Part shown: positions 34,163 through 43,159 of the stretch, in pieces | Layout of the letters: each line of letters starts with the position of its first letter | How positions within the stretch are numbered: position 1 is the first letter of the stretch | Notes under the pieces: model-generated | The model's database searches: none | The model's input: the letters and a program-made list of their open reading frames with translations, nothing else | What the model was told of the DNA's origin: nothing | NCBI GenBank assembly: GCA_050012375.1 | Contig: JBEKHH010000008.1 | Span: 55,275 to 119,274 of the forward strand | Length of the DNA stretch: 64,000 nt | Origin: PALSA-1353 sp050012375 | Lineage (GTDB): Bacteria > Planctomycetota > Phycisphaerae > Tepidisphaerales > Tepidisphaeraceae | Direction: 5' to 3' | Made by a program: the position numbers and the translations under genes

Positions 34163-35899
34163 ATGCCCCACACCAATCAAGCGATGGATCGTTCCTACGT
34201 GCTTCCGCCACTTGGCGACAACCCCTCCACCGATCGCCAGGGCACCTCTCCCGGTTCGTTTGCCCCCAAAGGGCGCGTCGGCACACCCCATGCCTTCAGT
34301 TCCCCCGACACCCCCGGCATGCCGGGTGTCTCAACTGTCACCGCGATGGATCTTGCCAGTCCCGAAGACCGCCATGGCCGCACGCAACTGGAGCAGGCCC
34401 GCACCGGCGCCATCTCCCCGGAAATGAAGCGCGTCGCGTTGCGCGAGCCGCACCTTTCCCCGGAGCAGATCCGCGTCGAAATCGCCGCCGGCAGGATGAT
34501 CGTCCCCGCAAATATTGTCCATCTGAAATACAAGATCGAGCCGATGTGCATCGGCCGGGCCTCGCTGACCAAGATCAACGCCAACCTGGGCGCTTCCCCC
34601 ATCTCCAGCGGCACCGATGAGGAAATCGAAAAACTCAAATGGGCCGAGCGGTGGGGGGCCGATACGGTGATGGATCTTTCCACCGGCGGAGACCTCGATG
34701 CCTGCCGCCAGGCCATCATCCAAAACAGCACCGTCCCCATCGGCACCGTGCCGATTTATTCGATGATCCTCGGCCGAAGAATCGAAGACCTCACCCCCGA
34801 CCTGATTCTCAAGGAATTGGAAAAGCAGGCGAAGCAGGGCGTGGACTATTTCACAATTCACGCCGGCGTTTTGCGCCAGCACCTCCCCTTCGTCCGAAAG
34901 CGCCTCATCGGCATCGTCAGCCGCGGTGGAAGCATCCTGGCCAAGTGGATGCTGCACCACAACAAGCAGAACCCGATGTACGAGATTTTCGACGACATCT
35001 GCGACATCATGCGGCAGTACGATGTCAGTTTCAGCCTTGGCGACGGCCTGCGCCCCGGCGGCCTGGCCGACGCCACCGACGAGGCTCAGCTCCGCGAGTT
35101 GGCAACCCTCGGCGAACTCACCGAGCGCGCCTGGGCCAAGGGCGTGCAAGTCATGGTCGAAGGCCCCGGCCACGTCCCGTTCGATCAGATCGAATACAAC
35201 ATGAAACTCCAGCGCAAGCTTTGCCACGGCGCCCCGTTCTACGTTCTCGGCCCGCTCGTCACCGACATTTTCCCCGGGTACGACCACATCACCAGCTGCA
35301 TCGGCGCCACCGCCGCCGGGTATCACGGCGCATCCATGCTCTGCTACGTCACTCCCAAGGAGCATCTCGGCTTGCCGAAAAAGGATGACGTGAAGCAAGG
35401 CTGCGTCGCCTACAAGATCGCCGCCCACGCCGCCGACGTGGCCCTGGGCATCCCCGGCTCGCGCGATCGCGACGACGAATTGACCAAAGCGAGGGCAGCC
35501 CTCAACTGGCAGAAGCATTTCGATCTCAGCTTCGATCCCGAACTCGCCCGCGCCTACCACGACGAGGATTTGGAGGTGGACACCGATTTCTGCGCCATGT
35601 GCGGCCACGACTGGTGCAGCGTCCGCATCAGCAAGGAAATCTCGGAATTTTATTCCGGCAAGGAAGAATCCTCCCAGCCGGCCAGGAAAGCGCAGCCCAG
35701 CCCCGGCGTCTCCGCCACGGGCGCGGACATCCTCAAGAACCGCGGCAACCTCAGGCCCGAGGAGATCATGAAGCTGGCCCACAAAGGCAAAAAAGCCGCG
35801 TGTCACAGCGACAACGTGAAAGACGCCGAAACCGCGAAGCTGGTGCAGGTCAGCACGCTCAAAGCGCACGGCGTGTCGGTTCACGACACGGCAATATGA
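34163..35899 (+). CDS. thiC: Phosphomethylpyrimidine synthase
   Basis: ThiC converts aminoimidazole ribotide to HMP phosphate in thiamine synthesis by radical SAM chemistry. The C-terminal iron-sulfur motif CAMCGHDWC (Cys477, Cys480, Cys485) is intact, and the core motifs DLSTGGD, GTVPIYSM, SLGDGLRPG, EGPGHVP and CIGATAAGYHGASMLCYVTP are present. The ATG at 34163 (MPHTNQ) has a GGAGA site seven bases upstream; the frame reaches back into the riboswitch but must not start there. At 578 aa it is of normal size, with a short C-terminal tail after the cluster. No other thi gene is adjacent. Confidence 0.97.
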   Translation: MPHTNQAMDRSYVLPPLGDNPSTDRQGTSPGSFAPKGRVGTPHAFSSPDTPGMPGVSTVTAMDLASPEDRHGRTQLEQARTGAISPEMKRVALREPHLSPEQIRVEIAAGRMIVPANIVHLKYKIEPMCIGRASLTKINANLGASPISSGTDEEIEKLKWAERWGADTVMDLSTGGDLDACRQAIIQNSTVPIGTVPIYSMILGRRIEDLTPDLILKELEKQAKQGVDYFTIHAGVLRQHLPFVRKRLIGIVSRGGSILAKWMLHHNKQNPMYEIFDDICDIMRQYDVSFSLGDGLRPGGLADATDEAQLRELATLGELTERAWAKGVQVMVEGPGHVPFDQIEYNMKLQRKLCHGAPFYVLGPLVTDIFPGYDHITSCIGATAAGYHGASMLCYVTPKEHLGLPKKDDVKQGCVAYKIAAHAADVALGIPGSRDRDDELTKARAALNWQKHFDLSFDPELARAYHDEDLEVDTDFCAMCGHDWCSVRISKEISEFYSGKEESSQPARKAQPSPGVSATGADILKNRGNLRPEEIMKLAHKGKKAACHSDNVKDAETAKLVQVSTLKAHGVSVHDTAI

Positions 35900-35994
35900 T
35901 TCCCGTGTACTATTTGGCGGGCGACCGCAGGTCGCCGGGTTCGACCGTCAAAACCCGATACAATGCCCGCGGTTAAACACTCAGGAGAACTATC

Positions 35995-36438
35995 ATGGCC
36001 GAAGAAAAGCCGTCCTTGCATATCGATACCGATTGGAAGAAACAGGCGCAGGAAGAGAAGAAGCGTCTGGTTGAAGAAGAATCCCGCAAAGCGCGGGAAG
36101 CCGCCCCGGCCGGTCCGACGCCAAGCGCGGCGGCAAGTCCATCATCACCGCGACCTGGCGCCTCCGCCGCTCGCGGACGCCCTGAAATACCCCCGGCAAG
36201 TTTTGCCACCCTCGTCCAATCCATCCTCACGCAGATTCTCTACTATCTCGGGGATCTCACCGCCCGCGGCGGCGAGCCTAACGTCAACCTGGACATGGCC
36301 AAGCACCAGATCGACATCCTCGGCATCCTCGAGGAAAAAACCCGCGGAAACCTCACCGACGAGGAAAAGCGATTGCTCGATGCCGCGTTATACGAAACCC
36401 GCATGCGCTACGTCAGCGTCGCGTCGCAGTTCACATGA
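35995..36438 (+). CDS. DUF1844 family protein
   Basis: The 147-residue protein opens with a charged helical region (WKKQAQEEKKRLVEEE), a Pro/Ala/Ser linker, and the DUF1844 domain at about 65-140: PASFATLVQSILTQILYYLG, then NLDMAKHQIDILGILEEKT and LTDEEKRLLDAALYETRMRY. DUF1844 proteins are small, widespread in planctomycetes and other phyla, and of unknown function. AGGAG precedes the ATG by about eight bases. It is convergent with the RNase HII-like gene, with one base between the stop codons. Confidence 0.88.
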   Translation: MAEEKPSLHIDTDWKKQAQEEKKRLVEEESRKAREAAPAGPTPSAAASPSSPRPGASAARGRPEIPPASFATLVQSILTQILYYLGDLTARGGEPNVNLDMAKHQIDILGILEEKTRGNLTDEEKRLLDAALYETRMRYVSVASQFT

Positions 36439-36439
36439 T

Positions 36440-37411
36440 TCATCGGCTCCGGATCAATTCCTCATCGGCGATCCCCAGTTGCCGGCGCTTGTTTTCGATA
36501 TCGCGAAGGAACCGCGTCCCGTCGCTGTAATATCCGGCCGTGGGCGCCACCTCGGGCATGTGGCCCGCCCAGAACGCGTTGAATCGCCGCATCAGCGCTT
36601 CGCGAAGATATTTGCTCAGCATCGACGCCAGCGCCACGGCCAGACATTGCATTTCGGCCTTTTCGCGGAAGACGATCCGCACGGCGTTGCCCCCGCGATG
36701 CAGGCGATAGTGGCTTTCTCCGTCCCGTTCTTGCAGCACTTCCAATGACCATTCATCGAACATGAGCCGAAGCAGCGAGCCATAATGTTCCCGGCCGCCT
36801 TGCCGGTCGCAGAAGATGGTCATCGGCTCACCCCCGAAGGTCCTCAGCAAATGGTCGAGATGAATCGCCGTGACCGAGAAGAGGACCGATGCCTTGTTGC
36901 GCGTGGCATGGATGAGCTGATTGAGTCGCCGTTCCAGCACGATGCGCGCCGCCAGATAAACGCATTGCGTTTGCGTGCGACCCATTTCCGCGCGGAGGGC
37001 ATTGGCGAACATCTGAATGGGAAGGGACGGCTGTTCCAGCGGGAACGCCTCATTCTCGGCCGGCCGATACCACGGATAATCAGCCAGCTCGTCCAGCACA
37101 TGATCGGCGATTCGCTCCAGGGCCGCGGCCAGGTCAGCCGGCATATCGCCGCTGGCACACAACATCGCCAGCACCGATCGCTCCAGTTCCTTCAGTCCGC
37201 TCGCCGGTGAATAGACGAGCTTGCTGTCATTGATGTGCAGTTTGCGTCCGGACGCCAGGCGAGTTTTGCTGACGAGTTTCGAAAGACGCTTCCAAAGGCA
37301 GGGAATCTGCTCCGCCTGCACCTGCGGCCCCAGATCGAATGCGCAGCACCCAACGACCAGCGGTCCCAAAAGCGGGCCGTATCCTGCCTCATCTATCCCG
37401 GCGACGATCAT
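36440..37411 (-). CDS. Long RNase HII-like protein
   Basis: The N-terminus VAGIDEAGYGPLLGPLVV matches the RNase HII signature with Asp7 and Glu8 as metal ligands; INDSKLVYS parallels the conserved DSK motif. Asp202 (FCDRQGG) is the likely third ligand, and REKAEMQCLAVALASMLSKYLRE parallels the KxDxxxxSIAAASIxAKxxRD block, with Glu253 replacing Asp. At 323 aa the protein is over 100 residues longer than usual RNase HII, owing to a large insert at about 65-180. It may be a specialised RNase H-fold nuclease and need not replace rnhB. Confidence 0.7.
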   Translation of the reverse strand: MIVAGIDEAGYGPLLGPLVVGCCAFDLGPQVQAEQIPCLWKRLSKLVSKTRLASGRKLHINDSKLVYSPASGLKELERSVLAMLCASGDMPADLAAALERIADHVLDELADYPWYRPAENEAFPLEQPSLPIQMFANALRAEMGRTQTQCVYLAARIVLERRLNQLIHATRNKASVLFSVTAIHLDHLLRTFGGEPMTIFCDRQGGREHYGSLLRLMFDEWSLEVLQERDGESHYRLHRGGNAVRIVFREKAEMQCLAVALASMLSKYLREALMRRFNAFWAGHMPEVAPTAGYYSDGTRFLRDIENKRRQLGIADEELIRSR

Positions 37412-37492
37412 CGGCGCGGATTATACTGACTTGACAATCCGCAGCGTCTAAATAGATTGAACAAATCGTTGGGGGCAAGCGATGAAGTGGAC

Positions 37493-37566
<74 letters not shown>

Positions 37567-37577
37567 CTTGTAAAACA

Positions 37578-37604
37578 AGGACTTGCGTCAAAATCGCAAG
37601 TCCT
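37578..37604. terminator. Hairpin between tRNA-Asp and the DinB-like gene
   Basis: AGGACTTGCG-TCAAAAT-CGCAAGTCCT is a perfect 10-bp stem. On the plus strand it is followed by GTCTGT (weak); on the minus strand by TGTTTTA, so it may end both the tRNA transcript and the convergent gene. Confidence 0.7.
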
Positions 37605-37647
37605 GTCTGTCGGCCGCCAGCAGACCTGCCGCGCATCCGTCCCCGGC

Positions 37648-38205
37648 TCAAGTCCGCGGTTTGTCCCAGTCGCCGAACTTCTGTTTCATCATCTCGTTCA
37701 GTTGCTTCGATCCGCCGCGTGGGACCGTCAGCGTCGTCCAGTGGTCTTTGGCCCAATGCCGCGCGAGTTGCACGATCTGCCCGCCGTGGTAGGCCTGGTG
37801 CGCCAGCGCCCGGAGCAGCGCGTCAAGCACCGACATCCCCTCGCCGCGAACGGTCACCGTCCGCGTCAGGTCGGCATCGGTCAATTGCGCCAGCGTGTTA
37901 AACAAAACCGCCCAGCCCGCCTCCCAGCGAGCCATTATGCTCGCTCGATTCGCGATGTCGTCGATGAATTCCGAATCACGATCTCGATTCGGCTTCTCGC
38001 CGTCGCTGGTCAAAAAGTTGCCGAAACGCGAGATGAGATTTCCGCTGGCGTGCCTCATAATGACGGCGAGGCTGTTGGTGTTCTCATCCAGGGACAAATG
38101 AAGCTGCGCATCCGAGACCTGCGCAACGGCCCTTTCCATGAGTCCCTTGTCGCTCATGAATCTTCGCGTAAACGCGTCAATCACTGAACGTTTGGTATCA
38201 GACAC
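37648..38205 (-). CDS. DUF1572 / DinB-like four-helix protein
   Basis: The 185-residue protein matches the DinB-like family DUF1572: a first helix with FTRRFMSDKGLMERAV, NSLAVIMRHASGNLISRFGNF with the first metal-ligand-type His, and ALLRALAHQAYHGGQIVQLARHW with two further His, giving the usual three-His site. The role is uncertain; relatives act in thiol transfer or stress. The start is GTG at 38205 behind TGGAGG; the ATG at 38382 would place the start beyond the ribosome site and is rejected. Confidence 0.85.
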   Translation of the reverse strand: MSDTKRSVIDAFTRRFMSDKGLMERAVAQVSDAQLHLSLDENTNSLAVIMRHASGNLISRFGNFLTSDGEKPNRDRDSEFIDDIANRASIMARWEAGWAVLFNTLAQLTDADLTRTVTVRGEGMSVLDALLRALAHQAYHGGQIVQLARHWAKDHWTTLTVPRGGSKQLNEMMKQKFGDWDKPRT

Positions 38206-38315
38206 AACGCCTCCACACTGAAGCGAACCGATATCAACCCACCGAATCCGGCGGGCCGTTGCAGACGCTACAACAGCGCTGTTCAGACCATAAAATGTAA
38301 CGAATCTCACTGTTT

Positions 38316-38331
38316 GTACAAAGCTTTGTAC
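38316..38331. promoter_or_regulatory. 16-bp perfect palindrome, candidate operator
   Basis: GTACAAAGCTTTGTAC is a perfect palindrome in the divergent region between the DinB-like gene and the giant surface-protein gene. It abuts the -35 region of a promoter-like sequence with a consensus TATAAT at 38355-38360, the right place for a repressor. Confidence 0.5.
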
Positions 38332-38360
38332 CATTGGTTCGGGGCAGCGCGTCGTATAAT
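38332..38360 (+). promoter_or_regulatory. Putative sigma-70 promoter of the giant surface-protein gene
   Basis: TATAAT (38355-38360) is a perfect -10 box. A -35-like CATTGG lies at 38332-38337 with 17 bp spacing (or TTGGTT at 38334 with 15 bp). It is 48 bp before the ATG at 38409. Confidence 0.5.
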
Positions 38361-38408
38361 CGCCGTACAGGAGTATCAGCAAAATTTCTTAAATTGCGGA
38401 GGGTTTTT

Positions 38409-41400
38409 ATGAAGCGCGCTCATTCCCGCGGGACCAGCGACTCCTCAAAGGCACGTCGCACTCGAGCAGGTCTGGTCATCTTGTCGGCCGCCGTCTCCTC
38501 TGTCGCCTGGAGTTCATCCTATGGCGCCGGTAACACCGTAACCTGGTCGGGCAACGACACCGCGACCAATACCACCTGGTCCGATGCGCTGGACTGGGCC
38601 GGTGGGACGATTCCCGGCTCGACCAGCGCCACGAATAGCCAGGACTGGGCTGTGTTCGATAACACTCCGTCCACAAACGTCGTCACAGTCGATGCCAACC
38701 GCAATATAATGGATATCGAGTTTGACAGCGCCAACGCCACCAACTTCGCCATCGGTGGAACGGCCAACGCCGGCGGTCCTTACTCGTTGTTGCTTACCAG
38801 CGGCGGGGAAATAAACGAAACCAGCACCGTCAACGCACCCCTTGGTCCGAACAGCACAGGCACTTCCGAAACACTTAGCTCCCCGCTGGTCATTGAAGGC
38901 AGCAGCTATACCTTCAACAACGATGCCAACGGAACGAATAACACGGGCCTGGCGATCACGGGCACCGTTTCCGGCGGCGTTGCCGGACCCACCACGCTCA
39001 CTCTCTCCGGCCAAAACGAACTCACCCCAACGACCAGCAACAGTGAAATCGCGGGCGATATTTCAAATGGCGCTTCAAGCAGCCTGAGTCTCGTCAAGAA
39101 CGGAATCGGCATTTGGGAACTTCGCACCACGGACACCAACACTTATTCCGGCAGCACGACCATTAACTCCGGTGAATTGAGAGTCACCACCACCGGCGCC
39201 CTGCCCACCACCACCGACATAGTCATCAATGACGTCGGCACCGCCGGCGAGCTTCTGCTCTCGGATGTCGATACGTCATTTCCGACAGCGCTCCTTCCGA
39301 CGGCTCGTTCGGTGACGGTCAATTCCGGCGGCATTTTCGCGGAGTCCTCAAACAATTGCGGAATCGATCTGGAAGATAACACCGGCTTCGCTCTCACATT
39401 GAACGCTCAGGGGCTCACCGGGGATCCTAAATATGGCGTGATGGTTGGTTTGACCGGCACCGGCCCGTCTGGCACGGGCGGCATCCTTTTGCTGCTCAAC
39501 ACCGGCTTCACCACACACTGCTCCTTTGCGAAGAACCTCGATTTGGGCTCCACAAACCGCACGATCTACACCACTCACGGCACCACTACGACCGATTTCC
39601 AAATGAACGGGGTTATCTCCGGCTCGGGCGGCATCATCCTAGCCGGCCCCGGAACTGTAAAGTTCCAGGTAGCCAGTGGGTCGTCGGAGACATTCACCGG
39701 CGGCATCGAAATCCAGGAAGGATCATTAAAGCTCATCGGCAGCAACACCGCCATTCTCACCGGGAACAACCCGGTGCTGATCGACGGCGGCGACCTGAAC
39801 CTCAACGGATCCGATGCGACGTTTGGCGCCCTAACCGCGACGGCAGGCAGCACCTCAAGCAGCGCCGTTAGAGTTCTTGCGCCAAGCTTTACTTTCAATA
39901 TTGCCTCAGGCACGACCTTCTCCGCCGGCAGCAGCTTCGGAGATGCCACATCCGCGGCCGCCATGACCATCAATGGCCCCGGGCAAGTCACCATGTCCGG
40001 CACGAACAACACCTACACCGGCGGCACAACCGTCAACACCGGAACCGTGGTCGCCAACATGAATGCCAACGGAGCCCCGCTAAGCACCGGGGCGGTCACG
40101 CTCAACGGCGCATCGCTCAACCTTGATCCCGATGTCGGCTCCGGCACCGCCAGCGCCATCGGCTATACCCTCGCCAGCGCCGCTTCCAGTACGCAATTGA
40201 CGTACGGCGGCGGGGACACCATCAACCTCAAGCAAGGCAGTGAAACCAGCGTCACGGTGACTGCCGGCGGTTCCTCCCCATCCGGAGCGATCCTCAATCG
40301 CGTGAACAACGGAACGCTGGTCATCGCTCCATCCAACGGAACCGCGGCGTCAAATCTCGGCGTAAAGGAATCGTTCCTCCTGACCGCCGCTCCCACCTTG
40401 ACGGACGGTATCGTGAACACTTCCATCGTCGGAGCGAACAACGACGCCAACGCCTCCGCCGACTTCCTCACCTACACCGGCAGCGGATTCGTCCTGGCCA
40501 CCTATTCCGCCTCCACGAATCTCAATACCGCCCCTTCCAACGCGGTCTTTCTTGCCACCAGCTCCTCTAACAACCCCCTGACCGGAAGTGCAACTGTCTA
40601 CGCTCTCAACGATGGCGGCCAGGCGATCTCCGCCGGCACAAGCACTTTGACGATCGGTAACGGCTCTAGCCAGGCCGGCATAATTCTCAACGGAGGCTCG
40701 ATCAGCAGTGGAACTCTCGCCTTCGGCGCGGCCGAAGGAACCGTCTACACCAGCAAGGCCGGCTCTACGATTTCCAGCAACATCACGGGCTCGGGCGGCC
40801 TGACAACTTTCGGACCCGGCAAATTGACGCTCGGCGGCAGCAATACCGGCCTAAGCGGCGGTTTGAATATCAACGAAGGCACCCTCGTCGTCAGCAGCGA
40901 CTCCAATCTCGGTTCCTCCAGCAATCCGATCAAGTTCGGTGGAGGTAGTCTTCAATTCGGAACCGCGTTCAATCCGGCCAGCACGCACGCCATCACCCTC
41001 AATGCCGGCAGTGGAACGATCGATCCCCAAAACGCTACGGTGACGATTGCTGCGGCGATCGGCGGCAGCGGCAATCTGACCGTCGGCACGGGCGTCGGCA
41101 CGGGCACGCTCATCCTCACCGGCGCCAATGGTTACGCCGGCAACACCACGATCAGCTCTGGCAGCACTCTACAGGTCGGCAACGGCGGCACGGGAGCGAC
41201 TCTGGGCGGGGGGAGCATCATCAACAACGCGTCGCTGGTCTTCCAGCAAGCCTCCGGAACATTGGCGGTCCCCAATACCATCTCCGGGACTGGTAGTCTT
41301 ACGCAGGCGGGCTCGAGCACCGTGTCGTTGTCGGGGTCCAATACGTATACCGGAGCCACGGCCGTTACTTCCGGTACCCTGCAGGTCGCCAACGCCAACG

Positions 41401-43079
41401 CCCTTGGCTACGGCGGCCCCGTCACCACGGGTAGCGTGGCCGTTGCGACCGTCAGTGGCGGCGTTCTTGATCTCGACGGACAGGCAGTCAATAAGCCCAT
41501 CACGCTCAACGGCGGCACGCTGACCAACAGCAATCTCTCAACGGCCGCCAGTCTTGGCACCGGCGTGAATGGATATGTCGTCACTTCCGGTGGAAGCGGG
41601 CTTTCCGCGGACTTGACCTCGGTCACCGGCGGAGGTGGGTCAACCGCAAGCTTCAAGCTCCTCTTGGGACTCACCAGCTATGACTTTGTTATCGCCAGCG
41701 GAAATGGTGGCACCGGCTATACCGCCGCTCCAACCGTCACCATTTCCGGCGGCGGCGGAACCGGCGCTACGGCGATTGCCAATGAATCCGGAGGCGTCGT
41801 CACCAGCATTACGGTCACCAATCCCGGCGAAGGTTACACCGAGGCGCCCACCATTACTCTCACCGGCACCGATACAACTGCCGCGACCGTTACCGTCAAT
41901 GCCGACAACTTTACGGCGGTCGGCGCTCAGGCCATCCTGCCGGGAAGTGGCTACACGTCTGCTCCGACGGCGGCGGCAACCCCGATCAGCAACCCGGAGC
42001 TCACCACGGGAAATACCATCGTCGAGCCCTCCATTACGGCCGTGCTCAACACGATCAATGTCCAATCGACCAGCACGATTGGCGGCCCCGGGGCTTTTGC
42101 GCTGAGCAATGCTATCACCGGTCCTGCCTCAGGCACCGCGACCTTGACCCTCGGCGGCACCTCGTCGGCTGACTCCATTTCCGGTCCCATCAGTGATGGC
42201 GGCGGCCATCTGGTACTTGCTAAATCCAGTACCAGCACCTGGACGCTATCCGGCAGCAACACTTATTCCGGCGGTACCACCGTCAGCAGCGGTACTCTTG
42301 TCGCCGCCGTGACCGGCGCCTTGCCAAATCTCACCAACCTGGTGAACAACGGAACCACGGACATCTATGGCAATCAGACCTTGGGATCCCTCACCGGAAC
42401 CGGCACACTGTCCATCGGCAACGGCACGACGCCCAACACCGTGCAGTTGGCCACCCAAAGCGGCGTGGCCACGGAAGGTGGCTTGACTATCGCCGCCAGT
42501 TCGGCGCTGGACATCACCAACAACCACATGCTCATCAACTACGGTGCGAATCCCGATCCGGTGGCGACGATTCGCGCATACCTGATCAACGGCCGCAACG
42601 GCGGAGCATGGAACGGCGTTGGCGGCATCGACAGTTCCACCGCCGCCCTGCCCGCCAACAGCGCGTATGGCGTCGGCTATGCCGATTCGGCCGACCCCGG
42701 CAACCCCGCCGGACTCGCTACCCACCAAATCGAAGTCAAATACACGCTGCTCGGCGATGCGACCCTGACCGGCACGGTCACCGGCACTGACTTCACCATC
42801 TTGGCCACCAACTTAGGCAAGACGGTATCGGGGTGGGATCAGGGCGATTTCCTGTACACCGGCACGGTTACCGGCTCCGACTTCACCGCCTTGGTCACCA
42901 ATCTCGGCAAGACGGCCAGCGGAAGTGACGTGGCGTTGTCCGCGAGCGTTTACACCGCGGTCGATGCCTTCGCGGCCGCCAATGGTTTGATGGCCGATGT
43001 GCCGGAGCCGACCACGACGAGTCTGTTGGCTCTGGGCGCAATCGGTGTGCTCGCCCGGCGCCGACGGCGGAGTTCCTGA
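38409..43079 (+). CDS. Giant autotransporter-type beta-strand-repeat surface protein with dockerin-like and PEP-CTERM ends
   Basis: The product (1556 aa) starts MKRAHSRGTSDSSKARRTR with a signal peptide (AGLVILSAAVSSVAWSSSYG). The body is a long array of autotransporter-associated beta-strand repeats, each with a core like GSNTYSGGTTVSSGTLVA, expected to form a beta-helix. Near the end, LLGDATLTGTVTGTDFTILA and GDFLYTGTVTGSDFTALV form a duplicated dockerin-like pair, followed by VPEPTTTSLLALGAIGVLA-RRRRRSS. It is probably exported and surface-attached. GGAGG lies six bases before the ATG. It is convergent with, and paralogous to, the gene at 43160-48043. Confidence 0.9.
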   Translation: MKRAHSRGTSDSSKARRTRAGLVILSAAVSSVAWSSSYGAGNTVTWSGNDTATNTTWSDALDWAGGTIPGSTSATNSQDWAVFDNTPSTNVVTVDANRNIMDIEFDSANATNFAIGGTANAGGPYSLLLTSGGEINETSTVNAPLGPNSTGTSETLSSPLVIEGSSYTFNNDANGTNNTGLAITGTVSGGVAGPTTLTLSGQNELTPTTSNSEIAGDISNGASSSLSLVKNGIGIWELRTTDTNTYSGSTTINSGELRVTTTGALPTTTDIVINDVGTAGELLLSDVDTSFPTALLPTARSVTVNSGGIFAESSNNCGIDLEDNTGFALTLNAQGLTGDPKYGVMVGLTGTGPSGTGGILLLLNTGFTTHCSFAKNLDLGSTNRTIYTTHGTTTTDFQMNGVISGSGGIILAGPGTVKFQVASGSSETFTGGIEIQEGSLKLIGSNTAILTGNNPVLIDGGDLNLNGSDATFGALTATAGSTSSSAVRVLAPSFTFNIASGTTFSAGSSFGDATSAAAMTINGPGQVTMSGTNNTYTGGTTVNTGTVVANMNANGAPLSTGAVTLNGASLNLDPDVGSGTASAIGYTLASAASSTQLTYGGGDTINLKQGSETSVTVTAGGSSPSGAILNRVNNGTLVIAPSNGTAASNLGVKESFLLTAAPTLTDGIVNTSIVGANNDANASADFLTYTGSGFVLATYSASTNLNTAPSNAVFLATSSSNNPLTGSATVYALNDGGQAISAGTSTLTIGNGSSQAGIILNGGSISSGTLAFGAAEGTVYTSKAGSTISSNITGSGGLTTFGPGKLTLGGSNTGLSGGLNINEGTLVVSSDSNLGSSSNPIKFGGGSLQFGTAFNPASTHAITLNAGSGTIDPQNATVTIAAAIGGSGNLTVGTGVGTGTLILTGANGYAGNTTISSGSTLQVGNGGTGATLGGGSIINNASLVFQQASGTLAVPNTISGTGSLTQAGSSTVSLSGSNTYTGATAVTSGTLQVANANALGYGGPVTTGSVAVATVSGGVLDLDGQAVNKPITLNGGTLTNSNLSTAASLGTGVNGYVVTSGGSGLSADLTSVTGGGGSTASFKLLLGLTSYDFVIASGNGGTGYTAAPTVTISGGGGTGATAIANESGGVVTSITVTNPGEGYTEAPTITLTGTDTTAATVTVNADNFTAVGAQAILPGSGYTSAPTAAATPISNPELTTGNTIVEPSITAVLNTINVQSTSTIGGPGAFALSNAITGPASGTATLTLGGTSSADSISGPISDGGGHLVLAKSSTSTWTLSGSNTYSGGTTVSSGTLVAAVTGALPNLTNLVNNGTTDIYGNQTLGSLTGTGTLSIGNGTTPNTVQLATQSGVATEGGLTIAASSALDITNNHMLINYGANPDPVATIRAYLINGRNGGAWNGVGGIDSSTAALPANSAYGVGYADSADPGNPAGLATHQIEVKYTLLGDATLTGTVTGTDFTILATNLGKTVSGWDQGDFLYTGTVTGSDFTALVTNLGKTASGSDVALSASVYTAVDAFAAANGLMADVPEPTTTSLLALGAIGVLARRRRRSS
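42729..43014. repeat. Long inverted repeat, left arm (inside the plus-strand giant gene)
   Basis: The 3' end of the plus-strand giant gene, from the codons for IEVKYTLLGD to those for MADVPEP, is nearly identical to the 3' end of the minus-strand paralogue (43233-43513). The arms differ at only a few positions over roughly 280 bp and are separated by about 220 bp that hold the terminator. Confidence 0.88.
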
Positions 43080-43115
43080 ACCGGTCATTCTTTTCCAGCG
43101 TAGTGAAGACCCCCA

Positions 43116-43146
43116 AGCCCCAGCCTAACTCGGCTGGGGCTTTTTT
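43116..43146 (+). terminator. Rho-independent terminator of the plus-strand giant gene
   Basis: AGCCCCAGCC-TAACTC-GGCTGGGGCT is a perfect 10-bp stem followed by six T residues, 36 bp after the stop. No T run is present on the minus-strand side, so it acts mainly in the plus direction. Confidence 0.93.
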
Positions 43147-43159
43147 CTGCTTTGAAATC

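Noticed and set aside
34331..35884. 517-codon minus-strand frame opposite thiC
   Set aside because: thiC is certain from its Cys motif and riboswitch; the opposite frame is its shadow.
35963..36748. 261-codon plus-strand frame overlapping the DUF1844 gene
   Set aside because: Ser/Arg/Pro-rich shadow frame; the DUF1844 gene at 35995 has a ribosome site and a known domain in another frame.
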